Positions 8,372 through 17,201 of a stretch of DNA of 25,288 nt are shown in pieces. A program made the translations under genes and the position numbers. A model generated the notes under the pieces. That model had not been told where the DNA came from and did no database searches. It was given only the letters and a program-made list of their open reading frames with translations. Numbering within the stretch: position 1 is the stretch's first letter; each line of letters opens with the position of its first letter. This DNA comes from JBIKLM01 sp044375105 (GTDB lineage Bacteria; Planctomycetota; UBA1135; GCA-002686595): contig JBILNK010000049.1 of the NCBI GenBank assembly GCA_044375105.1, positions 1-25,288 on the forward strand, in the 5' to 3' direction.

Positions 8372-8641
8372 GCCTGCAAAGGCCCTCCCGGGCCGTGGCT
8401 ACCAGTTGCCCGTCCGGCCGGCGCCGCCCTCTCATCCCGTCTCCGGGTCACAGAACATTTCCTGCCCACAGCCCGTCCAGCGTCCCGTGCGTTCCGCCCT
8501 GTGGTGGTGCCTGCGGGATGTCTCCTCTCGGGAAGCTTCCTCCCTCCCCCGTCCCACCAGCCGCCGCACGGATGCGTCCGCGCGACCGGCTCCGGCCCGG
8601 GACCCCCCCCGGTGCCAGGCTCCCACGCCGCGAGAATCCCC

Positions 8642-11600
8642 GTGACCGCCCCTGCCCTGAACGAAGTCCTGGCCAAGGAGTTTTCGGCGCCCGTCGCCTC
8701 GATCGAGGCGGCCTTGGGCCTGGTGGCCAGGGGCTATGCGCCCGAGGTCATCGGGCGCTTCCATCGCGCAGAGACCGGTGCGCTCTCCGAGAGCATGGTC
8801 CGGCGGATCGTCGAGCGCGCCGAGGAGCTGGGCGAGCTGGACCGCCGACGCAAGAACGTGCTGCAGCAGCTCGAAGCGGCCGGCGACATCCCGCCGCAGT
8901 GGCTGGAGCGAGCGCGCCACACCAATGAGCGGGCCGAGCTCGAGGACCTGCTGCTGCCCTTGCGCAAGAAGGCCGAGGTCCAGGTCGAGTGGGCCTTGGC
9001 GCGCGGCTTGGGGGCCCTGGCGGATCGGCTCACCCAGCCGGTCAAGCGCTCCGAGGCGGCCGGCGACGAGTCGGACTCCAGCGCTGCGGACGGTGAAACT
9101 CCGGAGCCCGGCGCGATGCCCTCCGCCGGCGGCGAGGCCCAGGCCTTGGCGGCCACGGTCGAAGTGGGGGAGGCGCCCAGCCTAGCCACGGTGCACGAGG
9201 GGCTGGCGGGCGTCGAGAGTCTGTCCGCGCCGGCCGAGGCCCAAGGCGGCGACGCGGAAGCCCAGCAGGCCGACCTCGAAGTCCTGGCCCACGAGGCCGG
9301 TGCCGCAGAGTCGGCCGCCGACGAGTCGGCGGCGGCGCCCGCGGAGGGGGCCGAGGCCGCCGAAGCTCCCGCCTCCGGGGCGGGGCCGTCCGAGGAGCGC
9401 CACGACCAGGGGGTCGTGCTGACCGCCGAGTTGGCGCGGGTCTGCGCCGAGTACGTGCTGCCGGACCGCGAGATCCACAATGAGACCGAGGCCCTCGACG
9501 GCGCCATGCGCGTGCTTTCCGATCGCCTCGGGCGCAATCCTGGCCTGCGCTCGCAGCTGCGCAACCTGCTGCGCAAGCAGGGCCGGGTCAACGTATCCCC
9601 CGGCAACAACGAGGAGCGCCAGGGCCGCTACAAGGCCTACTTCAAAGCGCCGCTGCCCCTGCGCACCCTGGCCGGGCCGCGCCTGATCGCCCTGCGCGCC
9701 GGTCAGCGGGATCGCGCCATCGGACTCAGCTTTGAACTCGAGCCGACCAACGCCCTGGCGCGGGTCCGCGAGCGGCTCGGTCGGCACACCCACCCAGCGT
9801 TCGAGCAGGTGCTGAGCGAGGTGGCCAGCCGGGCCTATTTCCGCCGCCTCCTGCCGGCCCTGGGCGAGGAGCTGCGCACCGAACTCAAGCACCGCGCCGA
9901 GGCTGAAGCCGAGCGCCTCCTGGCGGGTGCCCTGCGCCAGGCGCTGCTGGCTCCGTGCCTCGGACCCAAGCGAGCCGCCGGCGTGGACGTGGACGCCAAG
10001 GGCACTTGGATCCTGGCAGCGGTGGATGAGCAGGGGCGCCCCCTCGATGCGGAGGTGCGCATCGAAGCCAACGGCCTGGATGCCTTTGCCCTGGCCGAAG
10101 CGTTGGGCAATGCCCTGCGCGCCCACAACGTCCAGTGGATCGCTTTCGCCAACGAGAAGGGCGCGCGCCCGGCCCTGCTCGCTGCGCGCCGTGCGGTGGC
10201 AACCCTAAACGCCGGCGTGGCCGTGACCGTGGTCAACGCCGCGGGACTGTCCGCCTATGCCAACGGCGAGCTCGGCCGCGCGGAGTTCGAGGGCCGCAGC
10301 ATGCAAGCCCGCGCAGCCATCAGCCTGGCCCGCCGCCTGCAGGACCCGCTGGCGGAATTGGTCAAGGTCGATCCGCGCCTGCTGGTCGGCGGGCTCGAGC
10401 AGAGTTTGATCGGCAAGGCCGAGCTACGGCGCCTGTTGGAGCAGACCCTGCGCTCGGTCCTGGCACAGGTCGGCTGCTGGTTCGAGAGCGCCTCGGCGCG
10501 GCTCCTCGCGCACGTGCCCGGGCTCGACATCGAACTGGCCGAGCGCCTGGTCAGCGCCCGCGCCGAAGGCCGCATCCACGATCGGGAAAGCCTGCGCCAG
10601 TGCGGCATCCTCGATGAAGCGCGCTACCACAACGCGGTCGCCTTCCTGCGCTTCTCCTCCAGCGGCGAGCCCCTGGACCGCTCTGCGATCCACCCGCTGC
10701 TCTATCCGCTGGCGCGCCGCATCCTGGAGGCCACCGGCCAGCCGTTCCATTCGGTCTACGGCCGTTTCGGAGCCACCAAGGGCCTGCGGCGCATCGACTT
10801 CGACGTCGATGAATACACCTGGCGCGACCTGCAGCGCGAGTTCTCGCACCCCGGCCGCGACCCGCGCTCGCGCCTGCACCTGCCGGTAATGCTGGCCGCG
10901 GACGCCAAGCTCGAGGAGCTCGACAAAGAGGCCGTCTACGAAGGCATCGTCACCTCGGCGGCCAACTACGGGGCCTTCATCGACCTGGGCCTGGAGCGCG
11001 AGGCCCTGCTGCACGTCTCCGAGATCGGCGAGCGTTACGTGCGCGACGCCCGCGAGCACCTCTCGGTGGGCCAGATCCTGCGGCTCAAGCTGAGCGAGGC
11101 CAAGGGGCCGCGCCTGCTCGTGACCGCCAAGGGCGTGCCGGACCGCGAGCGCCCCGGCCGCGACGAGCGCGGCTTCCAGCGCCGCGGCCCGCGCCGCGAC
11201 GAGGGCGAAGGCGGCGAGGGCCGCCGGGAGGGCGGCGGCGAGCCGCAGGGCGGCGGCGAAGGCTCCGCAGCGGGTGAGGGCCAGCGCGGCGGCTTCCGCG
11301 GACGCCGCGGCGGGCCCCGCGGCCCCCGTCAGGACGGCGCCCCCCAGCAGGCCTGGCCCGAGCCGAAGCGCCTCGAGCGCGTCGCCCACGCGCGCCGCGA
11401 CGGCATGCCGGGCAGCGACGACGGCGCCGGCGGCGGACGTCGACCGCGCCGCGGCGGTCCGGGCGGCCCCGGCGGCCCGGGAGGCCCCGGCGGCGGCGGC
11501 GGCCGCGGCCCCGGGCGTGGCGGCTTCGGGGATCGCCCGCGCGGCGATCGCCGCGCCCCCGGCGAGGACGAGGACATCCGCGCCTACCGTCAATCGGAGA

Positions 11601-11668
11601 AGCCCAAGGAAGCGCCGGCCAACAATCCCTTCGCGAACTTCTTCAAGAACAAGGGCGACGCGAAGTGA
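8642..11668 (+). CDS. tex: Tex family S1 RNA-binding protein with acidic insert and RG-rich tail
   Basis: Tex-type nucleic-acid-binding protein, a bacterial relative of eukaryotic Spt6 linked to transcription and RNA processing. The 1008 aa from GTG 8642 exceed the usual roughly 720-790 aa. Order: Tex N-terminal helical region (about 1-130); Ala/Glu-rich low-complexity insert (about 135-255); rest of the N-terminal region; YqgF-like RNase H fold (about 445-545); ARRLQDPLAELVKVDP block; helix-hairpin-helix (about 615-660); linker with PGRDPRSRL; S1 domain (about 764-823, NYGAFIDLG and LLHVSEI); Arg/Gly-rich tail (about 833-1008) ending NNPFANFFKNK. The YqgF motifs are degenerate: DPG reads DVD. 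GTG 8642 was chosen because family similarity begins just after it; upstream sequence in frame is Pro/Ser-rich. A terminator follows. Confidence 0.9.
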   Translation: MTAPALNEVLAKEFSAPVASIEAALGLVARGYAPEVIGRFHRAETGALSESMVRRIVERAEELGELDRRRKNVLQQLEAAGDIPPQWLERARHTNERAELEDLLLPLRKKAEVQVEWALARGLGALADRLTQPVKRSEAAGDESDSSAADGETPEPGAMPSAGGEAQALAATVEVGEAPSLATVHEGLAGVESLSAPAEAQGGDAEAQQADLEVLAHEAGAAESAADESAAAPAEGAEAAEAPASGAGPSEERHDQGVVLTAELARVCAEYVLPDREIHNETEALDGAMRVLSDRLGRNPGLRSQLRNLLRKQGRVNVSPGNNEERQGRYKAYFKAPLPLRTLAGPRLIALRAGQRDRAIGLSFELEPTNALARVRERLGRHTHPAFEQVLSEVASRAYFRRLLPALGEELRTELKHRAEAEAERLLAGALRQALLAPCLGPKRAAGVDVDAKGTWILAAVDEQGRPLDAEVRIEANGLDAFALAEALGNALRAHNVQWIAFANEKGARPALLAARRAVATLNAGVAVTVVNAAGLSAYANGELGRAEFEGRSMQARAAISLARRLQDPLAELVKVDPRLLVGGLEQSLIGKAELRRLLEQTLRSVLAQVGCWFESASARLLAHVPGLDIELAERLVSARAEGRIHDRESLRQCGILDEARYHNAVAFLRFSSSGEPLDRSAIHPLLYPLARRILEATGQPFHSVYGRFGATKGLRRIDFDVDEYTWRDLQREFSHPGRDPRSRLHLPVMLAADAKLEELDKEAVYEGIVTSAANYGAFIDLGLEREALLHVSEIGERYVRDAREHLSVGQILRLKLSEAKGPRLLVTAKGVPDRERPGRDERGFQRRGPRRDEGEGGEGRREGGGEPQGGGEGSAAGEGQRGGFRGRRGGPRGPRQDGAPQQAWPEPKRLERVAHARRDGMPGSDDGAGGGRRPRRGGPGGPGGPGGPGGGGGRGPGRGGFGDRPRGDRRAPGEDEDIRAYRQSEKPKEAPANNPFANFFKNKGDAK

Positions 11669-12392
11669 GGCCGTAGACAAGCGTCTGGCTGGGGTCTTGC
11701 CCGGGCCGGACGCTTTGCTTTTTCGTGGCCGCCTGCGTTGGCCATGCAGGCGGGGAAGCGGGGAGAACTCAGCAGGTTCGGTGCGCGGCCGCTGGCGATT
11801 CGCGAGGTTCTTCGGGACTCGCAGCGAATCGAGGCCAAATCCGTGGGGACGCTCGAAGCGCGCCGGGTGCGCTCTGGGCTCCAGACTTCGACGGCCGGTT
11901 GAAGGCCTGTTCTTCGGATCTGCGGGGATTCCGGTGGGGCCGGGAGAGTCGCCGGGCACGCGGGTGCTTCTGGCTAAGGAGTTCCAGCGGGCCCTGCGGG
12001 CCGCGGGCGGACGGATCGCGGCGGGAGGGTCTGGCCCCGCTCGCGCTCCGGAAGGTCCGGCGCGTGCGCTGGTTCTTGACCCAAAGGCGAGCGAAGGATG
12101 CCCGAAAACGAGCTGCCCGCCGCTGGGGGGGATCCGGAGCAGTCAGTCGGTTCGATCGAGCCTGGTCGGCGGGCCGCCCGGCGCGGTAGGGGGGGCTTGT
12201 CGATCGAGGCGCCGCAAAGGGCTCTTGCAGGCTCTCGATCAATCGACTCGGGCTGCGCCCGAGCATCCAGACCAATCTGTCAGCCCGACTTTGGGCCGGC
12301 ATCCGCCGGTCGCAGACGCTGGCGTCGTCGTTGTGCGCCGATTCTAGTGCCGGCCTCAGAGCGCCCCCGGGTCCGGATCAGCCGCCGGCCGA
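11669..12392. other. Gene-free stretch between tex and the convergent coiled-coil gene
   Basis: About 720 bases. Beyond the tex terminator there is a second perfect eight-pair hairpin (CCGCCTGC 11729-11736 with GCAGGCGG 11746-11753, no T tail) and a seven-pair hairpin (CTCGGGC 12247-12253 with GCCCGAG 12257-12263) that could lie in the 3' end of the minus-strand gene's transcript. Open frames here have low-complexity Arg/Ala/Pro composition without domain motifs or start signals. I saw no tRNA-like T-arm. Base composition is slightly less extreme than in the genes. Confidence 0.45.
11680..11723 (+). terminator. Rho-independent terminator after tex
   Basis: A ten-pair stem with one G-U (AGCGTCTGGC at 11680-11689 with GCCGGACGCT at 11705-11714) encloses a 15-base loop that can itself form a GGG/CCC inner stem. 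A T-rich tail, TTGCTTTTT (11715-11723), follows. It starts 11 bases after the tex stop, the expected position. Confidence 0.7.
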
Positions 12393-13646
12393 TCACGGGG
12401 TGCGTCCCTTGGCTGGGGAACAGGCCCGGCCGGGCAGCGGGGCTTTGGCTTGGTCCAGGGCTGCATGGGGTGGCTGCTGGGGGCCAGCGTCGGCGAGCTG
12501 CGGATGACTTGGTTCTTCGATGCCATCCAGGAATCCGAGGCTTTGCACCCGGTGAAAGCCGGTTTGCGCCAGGGCGGCGGCGTCTTTGGGTTCGAGCAGC
12601 GGAGCGCTGGCGAAGCCGTTGCGTCCGCCGCCCGAGGCGGGCGCCGAGCGCCAGCTTTCGAATTCTTCGCGGTCGAGGGGCGAGAACTCCTGCTGCCCGG
12701 CGTCCAAATCGAGCGCGTCGTAGAGCGGTTCTTCGAGTTCTGCCACGCTCGTAGGTAATGCGGCCCGGCTCGTTTCCAGCAGCTGCGGATCGATTTCGAT
12801 GCTCTCGACATGCGGCAACTCCTCGAGTTCGATCCGAGCATTGCGCGGATCGTAGGCGGGGGCCGCTGCCGCTGCCTGAACCGGTTCGATCGGGACCTGG
12901 CTCGAGAGCACCTCCAGGTCCGATTCCAAGCTATCGCTGAGCGCTGAACGCTCGCTGCTCAGCCAGTGGGCAAGGGTTTCGCTGGCCTGGACCAACTCGC
13001 CGGACAGGTTTTGCTCCAGGGCCGCCAGGCCGCTCTCCAAGCGGACTTCGAGGTCCGTCAGTCGCTGTTCGAGCTGCTGTTCAAAGCGTTGCCAGCGCTC
13101 GGCTTCCCTGGGGCTTTCCGCGCGTGGCTTGCGCAGCTCCTCCCGCAGGCTGTCCACCACGGCGCGCAGGTGCTCGAGGCTGCCGCGTTGGGCCTCCAGG
13201 CGTCCCTCGGTGAGCACCTGGGATCGGGCCTGCTGTTCGAGTAACGAGCGCTCGATGCCGAGCGCGCTGACGTGTAGGTGCTGGATCTGATCCGCCTGGC
13301 TCTCGAGGGTGCTGCGCAGCTCTTCCTCGAAACGCCCGTCCGGCGCGCTGGCCAGATGGTGTCGGCCCAGTGCCGAGAGACAGCGGGAGACCGCCCCGAG
13401 CAGCAGGCCGGAGAGCAGCAGATTGCCGGGGGTCAGGCCCGTGGAGCCGAGGCCCGCATCGATGGCTTCGGCCAGCGGCAGCGGGGGCAGCCAGGCCAGC
13501 CTCAGGGCCCCCTGCAGGACGCCCAGGCCCGCGCAGGCCAGCCCTGCGGCGGCGCTCGCTCGGGCCGACCATGAGCCGGGCGGTACGGGCGGCTCGATCC
13601 AGTCTTCCATGGCCGCCAGCGACTCTTGCGACTCCGAATTGCGCAC
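12393..13646 (-). CDS. Membrane-anchored coiled-coil protein, unknown function
   Basis: I do not recognise this family. From the GTG at 13646 the protein is 417 aa. Two hydrophobic segments lie near residues 28-52 and 73-93, followed by a long Glu/Gln/Leu/Arg-rich region (about 103-250) with heptad-like spacing that should form a coiled coil. Then come an acidic region with short repeated EELP/ELEEPLYDALDLD elements and a Gly/Pro-rich C-terminus. The GTG is preferred to the ATG at 13610 because GAGGGGGG ends five bases upstream, the strongest SD-like match around; the ATG would remove only 12 residues. Divergent from ptsI, whose start is 250 bases away. A structural or envelope-tethering role is possible but unsupported. 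Confidence 0.72.
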   Translation of the reverse strand: MRNSESQESLAAMEDWIEPPVPPGSWSARASAAAGLACAGLGVLQGALRLAWLPPLPLAEAIDAGLGSTGLTPGNLLLSGLLLGAVSRCLSALGRHHLASAPDGRFEEELRSTLESQADQIQHLHVSALGIERSLLEQQARSQVLTEGRLEAQRGSLEHLRAVVDSLREELRKPRAESPREAERWQRFEQQLEQRLTDLEVRLESGLAALEQNLSGELVQASETLAHWLSSERSALSDSLESDLEVLSSQVPIEPVQAAAAAPAYDPRNARIELEELPHVESIEIDPQLLETSRAALPTSVAELEEPLYDALDLDAGQQEFSPLDREEFESWRSAPASGGGRNGFASAPLLEPKDAAALAQTGFHRVQSLGFLDGIEEPSHPQLADAGPQQPPHAALDQAKAPLPGRACSPAKGRTP

Positions 13647-13647
13647 C

Positions 13648-13775
13648 AATTCCCCCCCTCGTGCCGGGCTGCCGGCAGCTGAACACCCTCCGGGCTCGCC
13701 CCCAGTGGGCGGGCTCGGCCGACGGTCCCTTTCGCCCGGCCCGAGGCCTCGGCTTGAGCCCGAGTGGGGGGAATT
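13648..13775. repeat. Inverted pair AATTCCCCCC / GGGGGGAATT between divergent genes
   Basis: AATTCCCCCC at 13648-13657 and GGGGGGAATT at 13766-13775 are perfect inverted copies flanking 108 bases; a GAG precedes each G run when both are read in that orientation. The left copy doubles as the SD region of the coiled-coil gene. The right copy lies about 120 bases before ptsI. This could be an operator pair or chance. Confidence 0.35.
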
Positions 13776-13896
13776 CGGCTGCCGGACCCTGCTGGCCGCT
13801 CCGGCCGACCGGCGGGCCCCCTGGCGCGGCGCGCTGCCCGGGCACCCAGGATCGGAGGCGGCGGCCGGTCCCCCGCCCGCTAACCTGCTGGCCGGC

Positions 13897-15648
13897 ATGC
13901 CGCACTCGCGCACCATCAAGGGGACCTCGATCTCGACGGGCCTGGCCCATGGGTCTTTGCATGTGGTGCGCGGCGACGCGCCCCAAGTGCCGACCTGGGT
14001 GGTGCCGGCGGGCGACGTGCCGACCGAGATCGGACGGCTGGCCGCTGCGCTGCAGTCCGCCGCGGAGGAACTCGAGCGCCAACGCCGCGCGGTGGCCGCG
14101 ACCAGCGGCGAGAAGGACGCCGAGATCTTCGCGGTGCACAGAATGATCCTCGAGGATCCTTCGGCCCTGGGGGAGGTCGAAAAGGCGATCACCGAGGAGC
14201 GCATCAACGCCGAGGCGGCCGTCGGCCGGCTGATCGAGCGTTTCCATCGCACGCTCTCCGCCCTCGACGGGGCCAGCGTGCGCGGCTTCGCGGCCGACGT
14301 CAGCGATCCCTGGCAGCGCGTGCTCGACACGCTGCTCGAGCGCGACCGGCGCGAACTCGATTCCTCAGAGGAGAAGGTCGTCCTGGCCGCGCCGGAACTG
14401 ACCCCGCGCGTGTGCGCTTGGTTGCCGCGCGAGCGCGTTCTGGCGATCGTGTGTGAATCCGGCGGCCGCTTCTCCCACGGCGCGGTCCTGGCGCGTTCCA
14501 TGGGCCTGCCCTGCGTGGTCGGCCTGCCCGGACTGCTCGCGCGGCTCGAGCAGGGCATGCAGATCACGGTCGACGGCGACCGTGGCCAGGTGCAGCTCAA
14601 GCCATCGCCCGAGGACCTGGCCGAATTCGAGCGCATGATTGGCGATCGCCAGCGGCGTCGCCGTGACGTGGAGCGCTTCGGACCGCTGCCCGCGCGCGCC
14701 TCCTGCGGCCACCGTCTCGGGACGCAGGTCAACATCGAGAGTCTGCTGGACCTGCCGCACTTCGATCCAGAGCACACCGACGGCGTGGGGCTCCTGCGCA
14801 CCGAGTTCCTGTATATGGAGCGCAGCAGCTTCCCTTCGGAGGAGGAGCAGTACCGGCTCTATCGCCGCGTGGTCGAGCACATGCGCGGCCGGCCGGTCAC
14901 GATCCGCACCCTCGACATCGGCGCGGACAAGCAGCTCCCGTACTTTCAGACGCCCAAGGAGCGCAACCCGGCCCTGGGCTGGCGCGGCCTGCGCATCTCG
15001 CTGCAGTGGCCGGACCTGATCCAGGTCCAGCTGCGTGCGGCCCTGCGGGCCAGCGCCCACGGGCCCCTGCGGCTGCTGCTGCCGATGGTCGGTTCCCTCG
15101 AGCAGATCGACCAGATGCGTCGGATCTTCGACGGCGTGCGTCAAAGCCTGCTGGAGCAGGGCTACGAATGCGCCGAGGACCTGCCGGTCGGGGCCATGAT
15201 CGAGGTGCCTTCGGCCCTGCTGAGCCTGCACCAGATCATCGCCCACGTGGATTTCGTGTCCGTGGGCACCAACGACCTGGTCCAGTACCTCCTGGCGGTC
15301 GATCGCGACAACGCCTTCGTGGCCGGGCTCTACGATCCCTTCCATCCGGCCGTGATCAGCGCCCTGCAGCGCGTGGCGGAGATCTCGCGCCGGGCCGGCA
15401 AGGCCTGCTCGGTGTGCGGCGACATCGCCGCCGATCCGGCCTTCGCGGTGCTGCTGATGGGGCTCGGCTTCGACGCGGTCTCGACGGCGCCTCACTTCGT
15501 CCCCGAGATCAAGTACGGGCTCTCGCGGGTCAGCTTGGCGCAAAGCCGCGAGCTGGTGCACGCGGTGCTGGCCGCCGAGCGCAGCCAGGAAGTGCGGCAG
15601 CTGCTGAAGGACTGGCAGGCCGAGCTGTCCGGCAGCGCCGGCCGCTAG
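13897..15648 (+). CDS. ptsI: Phosphoenolpyruvate-protein phosphotransferase (PTS enzyme I)
   Basis: Cytoplasmic enzyme I autophosphorylates from PEP and passes the phosphate to HPr. The 583 aa length is normal (about 570-590). The N-terminal domain starts with the usual GTSISTGLAHG strand at residues 9-19. The phospho-histidine motif GGRFSHGAVLARSMG places His194 as the active site (E. coli His189). The C-terminal barrel has GVGLLRTEFLYM, GADKQLPYF, SVGTNDLVQYLLAVDRDN and SVCGDIA with the catalytic Cys. The ATG at 13897 gives a native N-terminus; there is no SD. No HPr, EII permease or HPr kinase is adjacent. PpsA or PPDK are excluded by the size, the domain order and the SVGTNDL motif. Confidence 0.93.
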   Translation: MPHSRTIKGTSISTGLAHGSLHVVRGDAPQVPTWVVPAGDVPTEIGRLAAALQSAAEELERQRRAVAATSGEKDAEIFAVHRMILEDPSALGEVEKAITEERINAEAAVGRLIERFHRTLSALDGASVRGFAADVSDPWQRVLDTLLERDRRELDSSEEKVVLAAPELTPRVCAWLPRERVLAIVCESGGRFSHGAVLARSMGLPCVVGLPGLLARLEQGMQITVDGDRGQVQLKPSPEDLAEFERMIGDRQRRRRDVERFGPLPARASCGHRLGTQVNIESLLDLPHFDPEHTDGVGLLRTEFLYMERSSFPSEEEQYRLYRRVVEHMRGRPVTIRTLDIGADKQLPYFQTPKERNPALGWRGLRISLQWPDLIQVQLRAALRASAHGPLRLLLPMVGSLEQIDQMRRIFDGVRQSLLEQGYECAEDLPVGAMIEVPSALLSLHQIIAHVDFVSVGTNDLVQYLLAVDRDNAFVAGLYDPFHPAVISALQRVAEISRRAGKACSVCGDIAADPAFAVLLMGLGFDAVSTAPHFVPEIKYGLSRVSLAQSRELVHAVLAAERSQEVRQLLKDWQAELSGSAGR

Positions 15649-16178
15649 CGGCGCGCCGAGGCTCGGCCGGCGCCGGGGATCCTTCGCCCGGAGCCTACGG
15701 GCCTGGGCCCGGGCCGGCCCTGCCGCTCGCGGTGGGATGTCCCCCGCGCGTGCGTCGCGTGTGGCTCCGGCGGGGGGCTGGTGGATCGGCTGCGCTCGCG
15801 GTGATCGCGCCCGATCCCCGGACCGCGCTTCGGTGCTCGTGCCGCCGCTGATCCGGAGCGTGTGCAGCCCCATGGGAAACGGCCTCCCGCGGGCGGACCG
15901 GGGTTGCGGAATCCTTGATTCCCATGTGCGCCCACGGTTACAGAAGCGTGACCAGGAAAACAGCGCAACCTGCCCTCGCTGCCGGGTTTCCGACCGACGA
16001 GCCCGCTCGGCTTCGGCCCGATTCCGACCCCATCGCCCACGATGCAGCCGCACCGAGCCCCCGCGCCGGATCCCCTTCGCCGCCTCCTTGGTGCGGCCTT
16101 GACCATCGAGCCGCCGCCCTGTGCGGCGATCCGGGGCGAGTCCCGGCACCGGGGAGCCCGCAGGTCGGAGAGCCTGCG
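15649..16178. other. Gene-free stretch between ptsI and the DNA-binding gene
   Basis: About 530 bases without a convincing gene; frames here are Arg/Pro/Ala-rich shadows. The segment 15908-15970 is locally less GC-rich. It contains a six-pair hairpin (GGAATC 15908-15913 with GATTCC 15917-15922) and a weak promoter-like pair, TTGATT (15915-15920) and TTACAG 17 bases on. No T-tailed terminator is visible after ptsI. Confidence 0.4.
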
Positions 16179-16967
16179 ATGAGCGAGAACCAGCGCTCCG
16201 CCTCGGCCAGCGCGGATCGGCCCGCACCCTCCGGGCAGCCTCCGGTCCAGTCGCTCGAAAACGGGCCGCAAGGGCTGGGCCGGGACGCTCGGACGCACGG
16301 GGATGCCGCCCCGCCCGAGGCCCCGTCCTTGGGCTTCTTGGAGGCGGCGCGCTCGTCGGAATCAAAGCACGCCGGCCTCGATTTCGTCCTGGCGCCCTGC
16401 GCAGAGCCCGACTCGGCTGGAACCGCCGCCGGCCCGGTGCGCGCGGCCGAAGCCGACCCCGCTGCCGTGCCCGCCCTGTGGGGCGCGGACCGGCTGCCGC
16501 TCGGGCGCCCCCAGGTGCTCGAGTTCCGGCGGCTCTACGGCACCCACACGGATGCCGATCTGGCCGAGCGCTTCGGCCTCTGCCTCGACGAGGTCCAGGC
16601 CCTGGCGCGGCGCTTCGCCCTGGCCAAGGACAAGGCCTTCAACCGGCGCCTGCCGGGGGCCGAGCCCACCGCCATGCCGCGCTGGACGCGGGCCGAGCTC
16701 GACCTGCTGGTGCAGCTCTACCCCGGCACCGCCAACCTGGAGATCGCCCGGCGTCTCAAGCGCACGATCAAATCGGTGGTCTCGAAGGCCCACCACCTGG
16801 GTCTCAAGAAGACCCAGAGCCGCCTGGCCGAGATGGGCCGCGAGAACGTGGCCCTGCGCTACGGCGAATTCGCCCCGGGCCGCTCCGGCGAGCTGCTGCC
16901 CCAGCCGAGCCGACGCCCGGCCCGCGCCCGGTCTGCCCGCTCGCGGGCCCGGCGCACCCGGGAGTGA
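16179..16967 (+). CDS. DNA-binding protein with two related HTH/SANT-like units
   Basis: A 262 aa protein of unknown specific role, probably a DNA-binding regulator. Residues 1-105 are Ala/Pro/Ser-rich and probably disordered. Two similar helical units follow. Unit 1 (about 106-155) contains LEFRRLYGTHTDADLAERF and LARRFALAKDK. Unit 2 (about 168-212) begins with Trp169 (WTRAELDLL), then LYPGTANLEIARRLKRT and KAHHLGLKK. Unit 2 matches the SANT/Myb-like pattern in which a Trp, an LYP turn, an EIA helix and a final recognition helix ending LGL-K are spaced over 45 residues. The units align along their length, suggesting an internal duplication. The C-terminus (235-262) is highly basic (Arg/Ser/Ala), suited to non-specific DNA contact. 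The ATG at 16179 has GGAG eight bases upstream. Neighbours give no clear target. Confidence 0.8.
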   Translation: MSENQRSASASADRPAPSGQPPVQSLENGPQGLGRDARTHGDAAPPEAPSLGFLEAARSSESKHAGLDFVLAPCAEPDSAGTAAGPVRAAEADPAAVPALWGADRLPLGRPQVLEFRRLYGTHTDADLAERFGLCLDEVQALARRFALAKDKAFNRRLPGAEPTAMPRWTRAELDLLVQLYPGTANLEIARRLKRTIKSVVSKAHHLGLKKTQSRLAEMGRENVALRYGEFAPGRSGELLPQPSRRPARARSARSRARRTRE

Positions 16968-17201
16968 CCCTCGCAGAGGCCCGGGATCGGGGGCCAGCCC
17001 GAGCGGCCAGACCAGCCCGTGCGCGGGCCGTCGGGCCTGCCATCCGGCGTCAGCAGCAGCTGGAATCGCCGCTGCGCGCCGATTTCTTCCCCCCGGCCTC
17101 CGAGCGACGGACGCGGAGCCGTGGCGCCCCGATCCGCTGTCGACCCGATGCGGGATCACCGCGACGCTCCGAGCGGATGCAGGGCGATCCCCGTCAGGCG
17201 C

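Noticed and set aside
12140..12165. GGTTCGATCGAGCC resembling a tRNA T-arm
   Set aside because: The arm does not pair correctly, and no acceptor, D or anticodon stem could be placed around it.
11725..12347. Several overlapping frames in the gap after tex
   Set aside because: Composition is Arg/Ala/Gly/Ser low-complexity in all frames, with no domains and no convincing start signals.
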